Of a stretch of 64,000 bases of DNA, positions 21,899-33,175 are shown piece after piece; position 1 is the first letter of the stretch; every line of letters starts with the position of its first letter. The stretch lies in NCBI GenBank assembly GCA_902521675.1, contig CABYSP010000002.1:32259-96258 (forward strand), in the 5' to 3' direction. Under the pieces are notes generated by a model. It did not search any database. It was not told where the DNA came from and worked only from the letters and a program-made list of their open reading frames with translations. The position numbers and the translations under genes were made by a program. This DNA is from an uncultured Pelagibacteraceae bacterium (GTDB taxonomy: Bacteria > Pseudomonadota > Alphaproteobacteria > Pelagibacterales > Pelagibacteraceae).

Positions 21899-22886
21899 TA
21901 TTTGAGTATGCTTTTACTATTTTAGAAACTAGTGGATGTCTTACTACATCGGAGTGATCAAAATCAACTATGGATATTTCCTTTAAATGTCCAAGTAACT
22001 CTTTTGATCGGACTAATCCTGACATACTTTTATTTGGTAAATCAATTTGAGAAGGATCTCCATTGACTACTATTTTTGAATTTTCTCCAATACGTGTTAG
22101 AAACATTTTAATTTGAGTATCTGTAGCATTTTGTGCCTCGTCTAAAATTGCAAAGGAATTTTTAAGAGTTCTGCCTCTCATAAAAGCTAAAGGTGCAATC
22201 TCTATATCTCCAATCTCAATCATTCTTTGTATTTTTTCAAAGTCAAAGAGATCATATAAAGAATCATACAAGGGTCTAAGATAAGGATCTACTTTTTCCT
22301 TCATATCACCAGGTAAAAATCCTAAACGCTCACCTGCTTCTACAGCGGGTCTTGAAAGAATAATTCTCTCAATCTTTTTTTCTAAAAGCATTGTTAAACC
22401 TACAGCAACTGCCAAAAAAGTTTTTCCTGTTCCTGCTGGTCCGGCTGAAATTACAATATCACTCTCCCTCAAAGCTCTCACATAACTTTTTTGTTTTTCA
22501 GATCTAGGAATTATAGATTTCTTGGGAGTTTTGATAATGTCTGTGATATTATTATTTTTTACTTTTTCATTAATCATAAAATTATCAACTGATGAAATTA
22601 TATCTTTATTCTCTATACTTCCATTATTAATAAACTGATTTGCCAAAAACTGAATAGCGTTTTTAATCTTTTCATTCTTTTCAGGTGTTGATTTTATTAA
22701 AATTGAATTTCCCCTTGAATATAAGCTACAACTTGTGATTTTTTCCAATTCTTGTAAATTTTTATTAAATTCCCCAACAACACCCATTAACAAGTTGTTG
22801 TCATGAAATATAACACTTAGAGAATTGTTGTCTGAATAAACAAATTTTAAAGACTGATCGATATTTTTTTTTGTTATTTCGCTCAA
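21891..22886 (-). CDS. ybeZ: PhoH family protein (YbeZ)
   Basis: SAGPAGTGKTFLAVAVG, LDEAQNAT. Confidence 0.95.
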   Translation of the reverse strand: MSEITKKNIDQSLKFVYSDNNSLSVIFHDNNLLMGVVGEFNKNLQELEKITSCSLYSRGNSILIKSTPEKNEKIKNAIQFLANQFINNGSIENKDIISSVDNFMINEKVKNNNITDIIKTPKKSIIPRSEKQKSYVRALRESDIVISAGPAGTGKTFLAVAVGLTMLLEKKIERIILSRPAVEAGERLGFLPGDMKEKVDPYLRPLYDSLYDLFDFEKIQRMIEIGDIEIAPLAFMRGRTLKNSFAILDEAQNATDTQIKMFLTRIGENSKIVVNGDPSQIDLPNKSMSGLVRSKELLGHLKEISIVDFDHSDVVRHPLVSKIVKAYSNND

Positions 22887-22889
22887 ATT

Positions 22890-24245
22890 CTATGCAACCT
22901 TCTTGTCTGAATTAGTTATAGCTTCACCGAATAAAGTATTTCTATTGCTATCTTTAATTCTCACTTGAACTATTTTTCCAATATCGTTCTTTTTACCATT
23001 AAAAATTACAGATGTCATATACTCAGATCTACCAAAAGCTTTATTTTTATCTTCGGTTAAATTTTCAACCAATACATCAATAACTTTACCCTCCAATGAT
23101 TTATTCATTCCTATTTGATTTTCGAATAAAATATTCTGAATTTTTTCTAATCTTTCAATAGAAATTTTTTTTTCGATTAATTCTAAATTTTCAGCTACTG
23201 TTCCAGGTCTTGGACTAAAGATAAATGAGTAAGAGTTTATAAATTTAATCCTTTCAATTAATCTTATAGTATCCTTAAAATCCTGATCTTCTTCGCCAGG
23301 ATAACCTATAATAAAATCACTTGAAAATTCTATATTTGGATTAATTTCTTTTAATTTATCAAAAGTGCTTAAATATTCCTCAATGCTATGTTTTCTATTC
23401 ATTGATGCTAAAATTTTATTAGATCCACTTTGAACAGGTAAATGTACAAGTGGCATTAACTTTTTAGAAGTTTTATACGCTTCAATCAAATCCTCTGTCA
23501 TATCTTTTGGGTGAGATGTTGTATATCTAACTCTCTTAATTTCGGATAATTTTTCAATATTTAAAATCAAATCAGATAGTCTGTATCTGTCATTATCATA
23601 AGCATTTACATTTTGACCAAGTAAAATTATTTCTCTTGCACCATTATCAGCTAAATATTTTGCTTCATCTAAAATTTGATTAAATGGACGGGAATATTCT
23701 GGTCCTCTTGTATATGGGACTACACAAAAATGACAAAACTTATCGCACCCTTCCTGAATAGTTAAGAAGGATGAAACTTTTCCAGCTTCATTTTTTATTT
23801 TACTTAAATATTTAAATTTAGAAACTGCATCAAACTCTGTCTCTTCTATTTTTTTATTTTTTTTAGTATAATTTAAAATTGTATCATTAATTTTATGATA
23901 AGCTTGAGGACCAATAACCAAATCTATATAAGGTTCTCTTTTAAGCATTTCCTGATTTTCTGCTTGAGCTACACAACCTGCAATAATTACCAATGGCTTT
24001 TTTTTAGATCTAAAAATTTTTTTTACTCTACCTATTTCTGAGTAAACTTTTTCTTTTGCTTTGTCTCTAATGTGGCATGTATTTAAGAGATAACAATTTG
24101 CTTCTTCATATTTTTCTGTTTTTTCATAACCAATTTTTTTAACTGAATCATATATTCTATTTGTGTCATACTCATTCATTTGACATCCAAAAGTTTTGAT
24201 AAATATTTTCTGATTCATATTATTGGGATTTTTTCTTAACCCCAT
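22890..24245 (-). CDS. miaB: tRNA-2-methylthio-N6-dimethylallyladenosine synthase
   Basis: KTFGCQMNEYD, CDKFCHFCVVPYTRG; start probably at the internal MNQKIFIK methionine. Confidence 0.97.
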   Translation of the reverse strand: MGLRKNPNNMNQKIFIKTFGCQMNEYDTNRIYDSVKKIGYEKTEKYEEANCYLLNTCHIRDKAKEKVYSEIGRVKKIFRSKKKPLVIIAGCVAQAENQEMLKREPYIDLVIGPQAYHKINDTILNYTKKNKKIEETEFDAVSKFKYLSKIKNEAGKVSSFLTIQEGCDKFCHFCVVPYTRGPEYSRPFNQILDEAKYLADNGAREIILLGQNVNAYDNDRYRLSDLILNIEKLSEIKRVRYTTSHPKDMTEDLIEAYKTSKKLMPLVHLPVQSGSNKILASMNRKHSIEEYLSTFDKLKEINPNIEFSSDFIIGYPGEEDQDFKDTIRLIERIKFINSYSFIFSPRPGTVAENLELIEKKISIERLEKIQNILFENQIGMNKSLEGKVIDVLVENLTEDKNKAFGRSEYMTSVIFNGKKNDIGKIVQVRIKDSNRNTLFGEAITNSDKKVA

Positions 24246-24633
24246 ATAATTCTAATTTATGGTCTACTAGAGTATATCCATATTTCTCTGCAACTTTTTT
24301 TTGAAGCTTTTCAATTTCTTCATCTACAAATTCGATAATTTCGCCAGTTTTCACATCAATTAAATGGTCATGATGACCTTCATTTAATTCCTCATATCTA
24401 GCTTTTCCACCTTTAAACTCGTGCTTTGTTAAAATTCCTGTCTCTTCAAATAATTTCACTGTTCTATAAACAGTTGCAATACTTATTTTTGAATCAATTT
24501 TAGACACTCTATTATAAAGCTCATCTACGTCCGGATGATCAGAAGACTCGGACATTACTTGTGCAATTACTCTTCTTTGATCGGTTAATTTAACCCCTTT
24601 TGCTATACATTTTTGTTCTATTGTTTCTGACAT
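24220..24633 (-). CDS. Fur-family transcriptional regulator (Fur/Mur type)
   Basis: KLTDQRRVIAQVM, SIATVYRTVKLFEETGILTKHEF, HHDHLIDVKTGEIIEF. Confidence 0.93.
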   Translation of the reverse strand: MSETIEQKCIAKGVKLTDQRRVIAQVMSESSDHPDVDELYNRVSKIDSKISIATVYRTVKLFEETGILTKHEFKGGKARYEELNEGHHDHLIDVKTGEIIEFVDEEIEKLQKKVAEKYGYTLVDHKLELYGVKKKSQ

Positions 24634-24642
24634 AAAATAATT

Positions 24643-25029
24643 TTAACTTAAATAAATAGGGTTAATCAAATTTTTTTTAATATTAAATTTATCGCACAAA
24701 TCAGGGATATTTTCGTATTTTATGTCTTTTTCACCTTTAAAATCTTGAATGCTATAACAATAATAATCAATATTATTAGTTAAATTAAATGCTTTAACTA
24801 TAGATAACGAATTTCGAATTCCCGCAAAACTTCCAGGTCCTCTATTTAAATAAATTGTAGTAATATCTTTCAAGTTTAATTGATGGGACTTTAAAAAATC
24901 ATTAATAATCAAAGTTAATTTTTCATAATTAATTTTAGTATTCTCTTTGGTAATATTATAAATATCATTACTAGTAATGATCATTAAAAAAATTTTTTCA
25001 CTGGCTACATCAATTATCAGTTTATTCAT
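24643..25029 (-). CDS. tsaB: Short TsaB (t6A biosynthesis, TsaB/YeaZ family)
   Basis: MNKLIIDVASEK..., LNRGPGSFAGIRNSLSIVKA; about 128 aa from the likely ATG at 25029. Confidence 0.85.
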   Translation of the reverse strand: MNKLIIDVASEKIFLMIITSNDIYNITKENTKINYEKLTLIINDFLKSHQLNLKDITTIYLNRGPGSFAGIRNSLSIVKAFNLTNNIDYYCYSIQDFKGEKDIKYENIPDLCDKFNIKKNLINPIYLS

Positions 25030-26038
25030 AATTATTTTATTTTCTAATACCAGTTCTAAATCAGATGAAAATAATATCAAATACTATTCCAATGATGAAG
25101 GAATTCTATCAATTATGTATCATCGTTTTAATGAGAATAAGTACCCTTCTACCAATATTAAAATGGATATATTTGAGGAACATATAAATATTATTAAGAA
25201 CTCAGATTTTAGTTTTCATAATCCAAATAATTTTGATGAACAGTTTAAAAAACCAAAACAAAAAAAAGAAATTCTTATAACTATAGATGATGCTTTTGAA
25301 TCTTTTTATACTGAAGCATGGCCTTATCTAAAAGAAAATAAAATTCCGTTTATTTTATTTGTTTCAACTGAACCAGTGGGAAAAAGAGGTTATATGACTT
25401 GGGAGCAAATTAAAGAGGTTGAGGGTAAAGAATTTGCAAATATAGGACATCATTCTCATACTCATGAATATCTCATAGATGTAAGTAATGAAGAGTTTAT
25501 CTTAGATATTGAAACAGCTAATAAAATTTTCCTAAGAGAGCTTGGTTATGTACCTAGTCTATTTTCATATCCATTTGGTGAGTACTCTAAATTTATGAAA
25601 AATTATATATCTAGAAATTTCAAATATGCTTTTGGTCAACATTCTGGTGTAATTGATTTAAATAAAGACAAATTTGAATTACCTAGATTTCCAATTAATG
25701 AAAAATACGGAGAGTTAAAAAGATTTAAATCAATAATAAATTATTTCCCACTTGAGTATAAAAGAATACTTCCTGAGGAAAAACAATTATTCAAAAATAC
25801 AAACCCTCCAAATTTTAAAGTTGAATTTTTCAAGGAGCAAAAAAATTTATCTAATATTAATTGTTATTCTAATGAGGGAGATGTATGGGAGAAATCAAAA
25901 ACAAACTTTGTTAACAACACTTTAACAATTGAATTTAGAGAACCATTCAAACCAAGAAGAGGTCGAATTAATTGTTCTCTGAATGATAATGGAAAATGGA
26001 GATGGTTTGGTGTTCAATTTCCTATAAAAAGTAAATGA
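24977..26038 (+). CDS. Secreted polysaccharide deacetylase family protein
   Basis: Signal peptide; ILITIDDAFESF, GHHSHTHEYL, SYPFGEY NodB motifs. Confidence 0.9.
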   Translation: MIIKKIFSLATSIISLFIIILFSNTSSKSDENNIKYYSNDEGILSIMYHRFNENKYPSTNIKMDIFEEHINIIKNSDFSFHNPNNFDEQFKKPKQKKEILITIDDAFESFYTEAWPYLKENKIPFILFVSTEPVGKRGYMTWEQIKEVEGKEFANIGHHSHTHEYLIDVSNEEFILDIETANKIFLRELGYVPSLFSYPFGEYSKFMKNYISRNFKYAFGQHSGVIDLNKDKFELPRFPINEKYGELKRFKSIINYFPLEYKRILPEEKQLFKNTNPPNFKVEFFKEQKNLSNINCYSNEGDVWEKSKTNFVNNTLTIEFREPFKPRRGRINCSLNDNGKWRWFGVQFPIKSK

Positions 26039-26041
26039 AAA

Positions 26042-27106
26042 TTAAATTAAACTTTCTAAATCTTTACTTGAAGGCAGCAATCTCGCCTCATCAAAATCTT
26101 TTAAGTTATTCTGTTTAATAATTTTTTCTAAAACCTCTATATATTTGCTTCCTGTTTCCGCGTATTTATCTAAATGTTTAGCTAAGATTATACTATCTAA
26201 GGCTTTATTTTGATTTCTAAGGTTTGTTCTAGCTTTTCTCAAATTCTTGTATGAGGAATGAGTATTTAAATTTCTCAAATATGCTCTTACAGAAAGCTGT
26301 AAACTATTAAATTTCATAACTTTATGTTCTTTACCTTCGTCTGCGTTTTTAGGTTTTAAACCTTCTCCTGACCATGTCCATTGGCCAAATAAAGCATTTC
26401 CCTTTAATGCAAATCTTGAAGTACCCCAACCGGTTTCTTTAGCAGCTTGAGCAATTGCCAATGAAACTGGTATTTCATCCATTCTTACTTTCAAAGTAGA
26501 TAAATCATTTTTTCTTACACCGTATTGTTTATATTTTTTTTCTAACCATTTTTTTTCAATATCAGTATTGCCATTTTTATTTAAAATTGTGAATAATCTT
26601 TTTCTGTCAACTCTAATTTTATTGTTTTCCTTAACTATTAAAGGAAGAACAATTTTTATAAAGATATCTTTTCTTTTTTTACTATTTCCAATATTTTTAA
26701 TTTCATTTGGTAAAAGACCAATATCTATTGGTTTTACTAATTTTGTATCTCTTACATCTTTTAAATTATAATTAACCTCTTGAAACAATGATTCAATCTC
26801 AGATGTTGTATATCTGACTAGATTAATTTCAGAATTATTTTCTTCTAAAATATCGTATAATAAATCTCTTTCATCAAGATCTGCTTTTGTATCTTCCTTA
26901 ATTAATCTATCTCTACTTAGAGTGTTATTTAAAATATTTTTTGAATTATTTGTAAATTCTTTATTATTAAAATTTTTATCTGTAAAATTAATAATTATTG
27001 GTGCCACATAAAAAAAAGAAATTATAATAAAAGAACTTAAAAAAAATCGTGAAACTATATTTAAGCTTTTATTTTTTAAAAAACCTGATTTTTTATATTT
27101 TCTCAT
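26042..27106 (-). CDS. Bax-like glucosaminidase-domain protein
   Basis: SLAIAQAAKETGWGTSRFALKGNALFGQWTW; N-terminal TM. Confidence 0.85.
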   Translation of the reverse strand: MRKYKKSGFLKNKSLNIVSRFFLSSFIIISFFYVAPIIINFTDKNFNNKEFTNNSKNILNNTLSRDRLIKEDTKADLDERDLLYDILEENNSEINLVRYTTSEIESLFQEVNYNLKDVRDTKLVKPIDIGLLPNEIKNIGNSKKRKDIFIKIVLPLIVKENNKIRVDRKRLFTILNKNGNTDIEKKWLEKKYKQYGVRKNDLSTLKVRMDEIPVSLAIAQAAKETGWGTSRFALKGNALFGQWTWSGEGLKPKNADEGKEHKVMKFNSLQLSVRAYLRNLNTHSSYKNLRKARTNLRNQNKALDSIILAKHLDKYAETGSKYIEVLEKIIKQNNLKDFDEARLLPSSKDLESLI

Positions 27107-27112
27107 AATTAA

Positions 27113-27655
27113 TTATTGTATAGCAACAACCTCTTTTACTTCTGGTAAATAATGACATAAAAGATTTTTAACACCTTGTTTTAAAGTCATTGTTGAACTA
27201 GGACAACCTGAACAACTGCCTTGTAATTGTACCTTAACAATTCCGTCCTTAAACTCTTTAAATTTTATATCTCCACCATCTCTAGCAACAGCAGGTCTTA
27301 TTTTCTCCTCAAGAATTTTTACAATTTTTGACTCAATTTCACTTAAATCTAAATCTTCCTCTTTTATATTTTCATCAATTACAAACTCTTTACCATCTGC
27401 ATAAAAATCATTTATTAGAGAAATTACGATATGTTTTATTTCGTCCCACTTAATGTTTTCTTTCTTATTTACCGAAATAAAATCATGACCTAAAAAAATA
27501 CCCTCAACACCGTTTATTGACAAAATATTTCTCACCAATTCATTTTGCATATCTTCTTTATTTGTAATTTCATAAGGACCACTGTTTGAAACTTTCTTCC
27601 CAGGAAGAAATTTTAAAGAATTTGGATTTGGTGTTACTTCAATTTGAACGAACAT
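27113..27655 (-). CDS. NifU family Fe-S scaffold protein
   Basis: RDGGDIKF, CSGCPSSTMTLKQGVKNLL; Nfu N-terminal domain TPNPNSLKFLPG. Confidence 0.95.
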   Translation of the reverse strand: MFVQIEVTPNPNSLKFLPGKKVSNSGPYEITNKEDMQNELVRNILSINGVEGIFLGHDFISVNKKENIKWDEIKHIVISLINDFYADGKEFVIDENIKEEDLDLSEIESKIVKILEEKIRPAVARDGGDIKFKEFKDGIVKVQLQGSCSGCPSSTMTLKQGVKNLLCHYLPEVKEVVAIQ

Positions 27656-27707
27656 AAATTATATATAGTGAATATTTTAAAAATTAAAACTTGATAATAA
27701 ATTTTTA

Positions 27708-28709
27708 TTAAAAACCTACTATTTCTTTAATTCTTTCAATCTTTTTAGATGCAATTAGATTGGCTTTTTCAACTCCATCTAGAAGAATTTTATCTAAATA
27801 ACTTTTATCTCCTAAAAGTTTTTTTATCTCATTAGAAATAGGTTCAATTTTATTCACAAGTTCTTCTGTTAATTGTTCTTTAAAATCTGAAAAGTTTTTA
27901 CCTGCAAAATTTTTTACTGAGTTTTCTAATGTAGAATTAGTTAAACTTGAATATATTCCTAAAAGATTTTTTGCTTCTAATCTTTCATCAAGCTCCTTTG
28001 AGTCTTGCGGCATAGGCAAAGGATCAGTTTTCGCTTTTTTGATTTTGTTTATTATTTGATCTTTGTTATCTGTTAAATTTATTCTACTTAAATCTGATAA
28101 CTCTGATTTACTCATTTTTTTTGATCCATCTTTTAAACTCATTATTCTTGAAAATTCTTTTTGAATTAAAGGTTCAGGGACTTGAAGAAAATTTTCTACT
28201 TCAAAATCTTTATTAAATTTTTGAGCTATATCTCTACATAATTCCAAATGTTGTTTTTGATCATCACCAACGGGAACATGGGTAGCATCGTATAAAAGAA
28301 TATCGGCTGCCATTAAAACTGGATAAGAGTACAATCCTATGCTGGCTTTTTCTTTATCTTTTCCGGCTTTCTCCTTAAATTGAGTCATTCTATTCAACCA
28401 GCCCATTCTAGCAACACAGCTTAATATCCATGCTCCTTCCGAATGAGCAGCTACTCTAGATTGATTAAAAATTATACTTTTTTTTGGATCTATCCCACTA
28501 GCTATAAAAGTTGCAACAGTTTCCCGGATATTATTTTTTAATTCTTTAGGATCTTGCTTTACTGTAATGGCATGTAGATCAACTACACAAAAAATACATT
28601 TGTTATCTTTATCATTATTTAAATCTATAAAGTTTTTTATGGCACCTAAATAATTTCCAAGATGAAGATTGCCTGTAGGCTGAACACCAGAGAATATTTT
28701 TTTACCCAT
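27708..28709 (-). CDS. trpS: Tryptophanyl-tRNA synthetase
   Basis: [24 protein letters not shown]. Confidence 0.97.
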   Translation of the reverse strand: MGKKIFSGVQPTGNLHLGNYLGAIKNFIDLNNDKDNKCIFCVVDLHAITVKQDPKELKNNIRETVATFIASGIDPKKSIIFNQSRVAAHSEGAWILSCVARMGWLNRMTQFKEKAGKDKEKASIGLYSYPVLMAADILLYDATHVPVGDDQKQHLELCRDIAQKFNKDFEVENFLQVPEPLIQKEFSRIMSLKDGSKKMSKSELSDLSRINLTDNKDQIINKIKKAKTDPLPMPQDSKELDERLEAKNLLGIYSSLTNSTLENSVKNFAGKNFSDFKEQLTEELVNKIEPISNEIKKLLGDKSYLDKILLDGVEKANLIASKKIERIKEIVGF

Positions 28710-28713
28710 AAAA

Positions 28714-30243
28714 TTAATACTTTAATTTAATATCATTCATTTGAAAAGCTTTGATGAAATAACACACAATTAGATAAAACAATAATCCTAATATAACAGA
28801 TAAAACTAAATAAAAAGATTTAATTGCTTGATTAAATGCTAATTCGTTTTGAAAAAAATTTAACAAAAAGTTAAAAAATAAACCCATCATAATTGATGCA
28901 AAAGTTATTTTTATAAATTTAATAAAAAATATTTGATTAAAATAAAATAATTGTCGATTTTTTAAAAATAAAAATAGCAATATTGAATTAAACCAAGATG
29001 AGATAGATGTAGCTATTGGAATTATTATAAAACCAATTTCACTAAAATAATACAAACTAATAAAAATATTAACCAATACTGAAATCAAAGAAATGTAAAA
29101 TGGAGTTTTAGTATCATGATTTGCAAAGAAAAAACTTGAAAAAACTTTTATCAAGGCAAAAGCAGGCAGACCTAATGCAAAATAATATAAAGCTAAACTT
29201 GAATTGCTCACCGAATTTTCATTGAAAGACCCATAGCCAAATAAAGCTGAAATAATTTGTTCTGATCCTATGATTAAAGCTATAGTCGCTGGAAGACTTA
29301 GGAATAAACTTAATTCAAGAGCTTTATTTTGTATAAGCAAAATCTTATTTTTTTTTCTAGATTGAACATGTTTTGAAAGCTGAGGGAGTATTACAACACC
29401 AATCGCAATACCAGCTATAGCTAGGTTAATTTGATAAATTCTATCAGCATAATATAAATAAGAAACTGCGCTTGCTTGAAATGATGCAATGATTGTACCT
29501 ACTAAAATATTAATTTGAGTAACTCCAGAGGAAAAGATACTTGGTAAAAGTTTTTTAAAAAAGAATTTAACTTTATTGCTTACTTTTAATTCAAAACTAA
29601 ATTGAAGTGAGTAATATTTTGATACATATTTATATAAAAATACTAATTGTAAAAAACCAGCAAAAGAAACACCATAAGATAAATAGTAAACCAGTTGATC
29701 ACCTAAAGATTTAGAAAAAATCAAGACTAAAATTAAAACAATATTTAAAATTATTGGGGCTGCTGCTGCAACCGCAAACTTATTATGTGAATTTAAAATT
29801 GCAGAAAAAAAGGAGGCTAAACAAATAAAAAATAAAAAAGGAAAAGTAATTCTTGTTAAATTTATAGCTACATCCATTTTTTCTAAATCACCCACAAATC
29901 CTGGAGCAATAATTGAAACAAATGCAGGCATAAAAATTTCAATTATTATAGTAAAAAATAACAACCCTAAAAAAAGAAGATTAAAAATATCGTTAGCAAA
30001 TTTGTTGGATTGTTTTTTTCCCTTAGTTATTTCTGATGAATAACTTGGAACGAACGCAGCATTAAAAGTGCCTTCTGCAAATAATCTTCTAAAAGTATTT
30101 GGGATTCTAAATGCTACAAAAAAGGCATCCGCCAACATCCCTGTTCCAAGAAAAATTGCAATTAAAATATCTCTTAAATAACCAAGCAATCTACTAATGA
30201 TAGTATAAAAACCAAATGTACCTGTTGACTTAAGTAAGTTCAT
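28714..30243 (-). CDS. murJ: Lipid II flippase MurJ
   Basis: [49 protein letters not shown]. Confidence 0.97.
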   Translation of the reverse strand: MNLLKSTGTFGFYTIISRLLGYLRDILIAIFLGTGMLADAFFVAFRIPNTFRRLFAEGTFNAAFVPSYSSEITKGKKQSNKFANDIFNLLFLGLLFFTIIIEIFMPAFVSIIAPGFVGDLEKMDVAINLTRITFPFLFFICLASFFSAILNSHNKFAVAAAAPIILNIVLILVLIFSKSLGDQLVYYLSYGVSFAGFLQLVFLYKYVSKYYSLQFSFELKVSNKVKFFFKKLLPSIFSSGVTQINILVGTIIASFQASAVSYLYYADRIYQINLAIAGIAIGVVILPQLSKHVQSRKKNKILLIQNKALELSLFLSLPATIALIIGSEQIISALFGYGSFNENSVSNSSLALYYFALGLPAFALIKVFSSFFFANHDTKTPFYISLISVLVNIFISLYYFSEIGFIIIPIATSISSWFNSILLFLFLKNRQLFYFNQIFFIKFIKITFASIMMGLFFNFLLNFFQNELAFNQAIKSFYLVLSVILGLLFYLIVCYFIKAFQMNDIKLKY

Positions 30244-30295
30244 AAATCATATTAGTCTTAATTTTACCCCAATTGTACACTTATTGTTATCGGAA

Positions 30296-32581
30296 ATGAA
30301 AAAAACAAAAATCGATCATTACACAGATAAAGAAGCTTTAGATTTTCATAATGACAAAAAACCTGGCAAGATTGAGATTATTTCTTCAAAAAATATGACA
30401 ACAAAGCGAGATCTCGCTTTAGCATATTCACCTGGAGTTGCTGCTCCTGTAAAAAAGATCAGTGAAAACCCTGAAGCAGCTTATGATTACACAAGTAAAG
30501 GAAACCTTGTAGCTGTAATAAGCAATGGTTCTGCAATACTAGGGATGGGAAATTTAGGTGCTCTTGCATCAAAGCCTGTGATGGAAGGAAAGGCAGTATT
30601 ATTTAAAAGATTTGCAGATATTGATTCGATTGATTTAGAGATTGATTGTAAAGATACAAAAGAAATCATAAATTCAATTAAAAATTTTGCACCTAGCTTT
30701 GGCGGAATAAATTTAGAAGACATAGCAGCCCCAGATTGTTTTATAATAGAACAGAAATTAAAAGAAATATTGGATATTCCAGTTTTTCATGATGACCAAC
30801 ATGGAACAGCAATTATAACTACCGCAGCATTAATTAATGCCTTAGATATTTGTGGTAAATCAATAAAAAAAATTAAAGTTGTAGTTAATGGGGCTGGAGC
30901 TTCAGCACAAGCTTGTACCGAGTTATTTAAAAATTCAGGAGTAAAATCTGAAAATATAATTATGCTTGACAGAAAGGGCGTTATTTACGAAGGAAGAACT
31001 GAGGGAATTGATCAATGGAAATCCAGATATTCAATTAAAACCAAACATAGAACTTTAAAGGATGCTATTAAAGGCGCAGATGTTTTTTTAGGATTATCAG
31101 CAAAAGGTGTTCTAAAAAAAGAGATGGTTAAATCTATGGCAAAAAATCCAATTATATTTGCTTGTGCTAATCCTGATCCAGAAATTGCCCCAGAGGAAAT
31201 TAGTGAGGTTAGAAATGACGCAATTGTTGCAACAGGGAGATCAGACTACCCTAATCAAGTAAATAATTTAATTGGGTTTCCTTATATCTTTAGAGGAGCT
31301 TTAGATGTGAGATCTAAAACAATAAATGAAGAAATGAAGGTTGCTGCAGCTAATGCAATAGCTAAGCTTGCAAGAGAAGATGTTCCTGATGAAGTTGTTG
31401 CAGCTATGGGAGGAGAAAGACCTCATTATGGAAAAGATTATATTATTCCATCTACATTTGATCCAAGATTAATTAGTGTAATACCAGCAGCTGTAGCAAA
31501 AGCAGCTATAGATAGTGGAGCAGCTAGAAAAAATATAGATGATTTTGAAGTTTATAAAGATCAACTAAAACAAAGACTAGACCCAACCGTTACTATCATG
31601 CAGGGTATTAATTCATTTATTAAGAAAAATCAGAAAAGAATAGTTTTTGCAGATGGTGAAGATGAAAATACTTTAAAAGCCGCTATAGCATTCAAAAATT
31701 CAAAATTAGGTATTCCAATCTTGGTTGGTAAAGAAAGTAAAATTAAAGAACAGATTAAAAATATTGGTTACAGTGAAAATTTTGACATTGAGATTGTTAA
31801 TTCAAAAGACGAAGAAAAAAGAAAAAGATACGTAAAACATTTATTTGAAAAATTGCAAAGAGAACAAGGATTATTAGAACGAGATTGTGACAGAATGATT
31901 AGAAATGATAGGGTTGTCTGGGCTACTAGTATGGTTGCCTGCGGTGATGCTGATGGTGCTGTAACAGGCAATACAAGACGATTTGGTGCTTCACTTGAAA
32001 AAATTAAGCAAGTTGTTGATGTAAGAAAAGGTGAGATTATGTTTGGTTTAAACATGATCGTCCATAAAGGGAGAACTATTTTTGTTGGTGATACAAGTGT
32101 CCATGAATATCCAACTTCTGAACAAATGGCTGAAATGGCGATATCTACAGCAAGAGTGGTTAGACTTTTTGGATTTGATCCTAAAGTTGCTTTTGTATCC
32201 CACTCTACATTTGGACAACCTCTTACTAGTAGAACAAAACATATTCGAAACGCGGTTGAGATATTAAAAGAAAGAAAAGTAGACTTTGAATTTGATGGAG
32301 ATATGCAGCCTGATGTTGCTCTTAATCCAGAGTATGAAGAACTTTATCCTTTTGCAAAGATAGTTGGTAAAGCAAATATTTTAATAATGCCTGGACAACA
32401 TAGTGCAGCAATTTCTTACAAATTAATGAAAACTATAGGTGAAACAAAAGTAATTGGACCATTATTAATTGGACTTGGGCTTCCGATAGAAATTGCACCT
32501 TTAAGATCATCAACTTCTGAGATACTTAATTTAGCATCGATTGCTGCTTATTCTTCCCAAGTGATTGATTACAACAAATAA
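30296..32581 (+). CDS. maeB: NADP-dependent malic enzyme with C-terminal phosphotransacetylase-like domain
   Basis: TTKRDLALAYSPGVAAP, VFHDDQHGTAI; PTA-like C-terminus; ATG at 30296 preferred over TTG at 30284. Confidence 0.95.
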   Translation: MKKTKIDHYTDKEALDFHNDKKPGKIEIISSKNMTTKRDLALAYSPGVAAPVKKISENPEAAYDYTSKGNLVAVISNGSAILGMGNLGALASKPVMEGKAVLFKRFADIDSIDLEIDCKDTKEIINSIKNFAPSFGGINLEDIAAPDCFIIEQKLKEILDIPVFHDDQHGTAIITTAALINALDICGKSIKKIKVVVNGAGASAQACTELFKNSGVKSENIIMLDRKGVIYEGRTEGIDQWKSRYSIKTKHRTLKDAIKGADVFLGLSAKGVLKKEMVKSMAKNPIIFACANPDPEIAPEEISEVRNDAIVATGRSDYPNQVNNLIGFPYIFRGALDVRSKTINEEMKVAAANAIAKLAREDVPDEVVAAMGGERPHYGKDYIIPSTFDPRLISVIPAAVAKAAIDSGAARKNIDDFEVYKDQLKQRLDPTVTIMQGINSFIKKNQKRIVFADGEDENTLKAAIAFKNSKLGIPILVGKESKIKEQIKNIGYSENFDIEIVNSKDEEKRKRYVKHLFEKLQREQGLLERDCDRMIRNDRVVWATSMVACGDADGAVTGNTRRFGASLEKIKQVVDVRKGEIMFGLNMIVHKGRTIFVGDTSVHEYPTSEQMAEMAISTARVVRLFGFDPKVAFVSHSTFGQPLTSRTKHIRNAVEILKERKVDFEFDGDMQPDVALNPEYEELYPFAKIVGKANILIMPGQHSAAISYKLMKTIGETKVIGPLLIGLGLPIEIAPLRSSTSEILNLASIAAYSSQVIDYNK

Positions 32582-33175
32582 TTATTCTCTTTGAATTCTT
32601 AAATCTTCAACAAGAATAATACTGGCAATTACATCTTCGACATCAAGTATTTCTTTTGCTTCACTTATAACTAAATCCTTTTCTTCTGAAGTTAAGGCAA
32701 TTCCATAAATATAAATTTTCTTTTTATAGGTATCTATTTGATAGTTAGTTGCCTTAATATTTTTATTGACAATTATAGCTGTTCTAAGTTGAGAAGTAAT
32801 TAAAACGTCTTTTGCGGACTGTTTAAAATTAAATTCTTCTTTAATTTTGATATCATTTCTTACAGATCTAGCACCTTTCGTTTCCCAGGCTAGTTTTGTT
32901 ATTAATAGTTTTTCTTCTGGGCTATCTACTTTTCCAGTTATAAAAATTCGACCATCTAAAACTTTTGTTTTGACTGAAATAAGATATTTTTTATCTTTAG
33001 CTAATATTTTAGCACTAATAGTTTTTTGCATTATAGAATCATCTATTTGAGTTCCAACTGTTCTAGGATCTAATGCAACAGAAACACCAGTTCCAAAAAG
33101 ACCTTTAGAACCAACCCCAACACATCCGGTTAAAATAAAACTTATTAAAACAAAAATTAATATTTTATTTTTCAT
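32582..33175 (-). CDS. dolP: BON-domain lipoprotein, DolP (YraP)-like
   Basis: Lipobox LTGC; DPRTVGTQIDD and two BON domains; next to rsmI. Confidence 0.82.
   Translation of the reverse strand: MKNKILIFVLISFILTGCVGVGSKGLFGTGVSVALDPRTVGTQIDDSIMQKTISAKILAKDKKYLISVKTKVLDGRIFITGKVDSPEEKLLITKLAWETKGARSVRNDIKIKEEFNFKQSAKDVLITSQLRTAIIVNKNIKATNYQIDTYKKKIYIYGIALTSEEKDLVISEAKEILDVEDVIASIILVEDLRIQRE

Noticed and set aside
31768-32267. Short ORFs on both strands within maeB
   Set aside because: Inside the PTA-like domain of maeB; no independent support.
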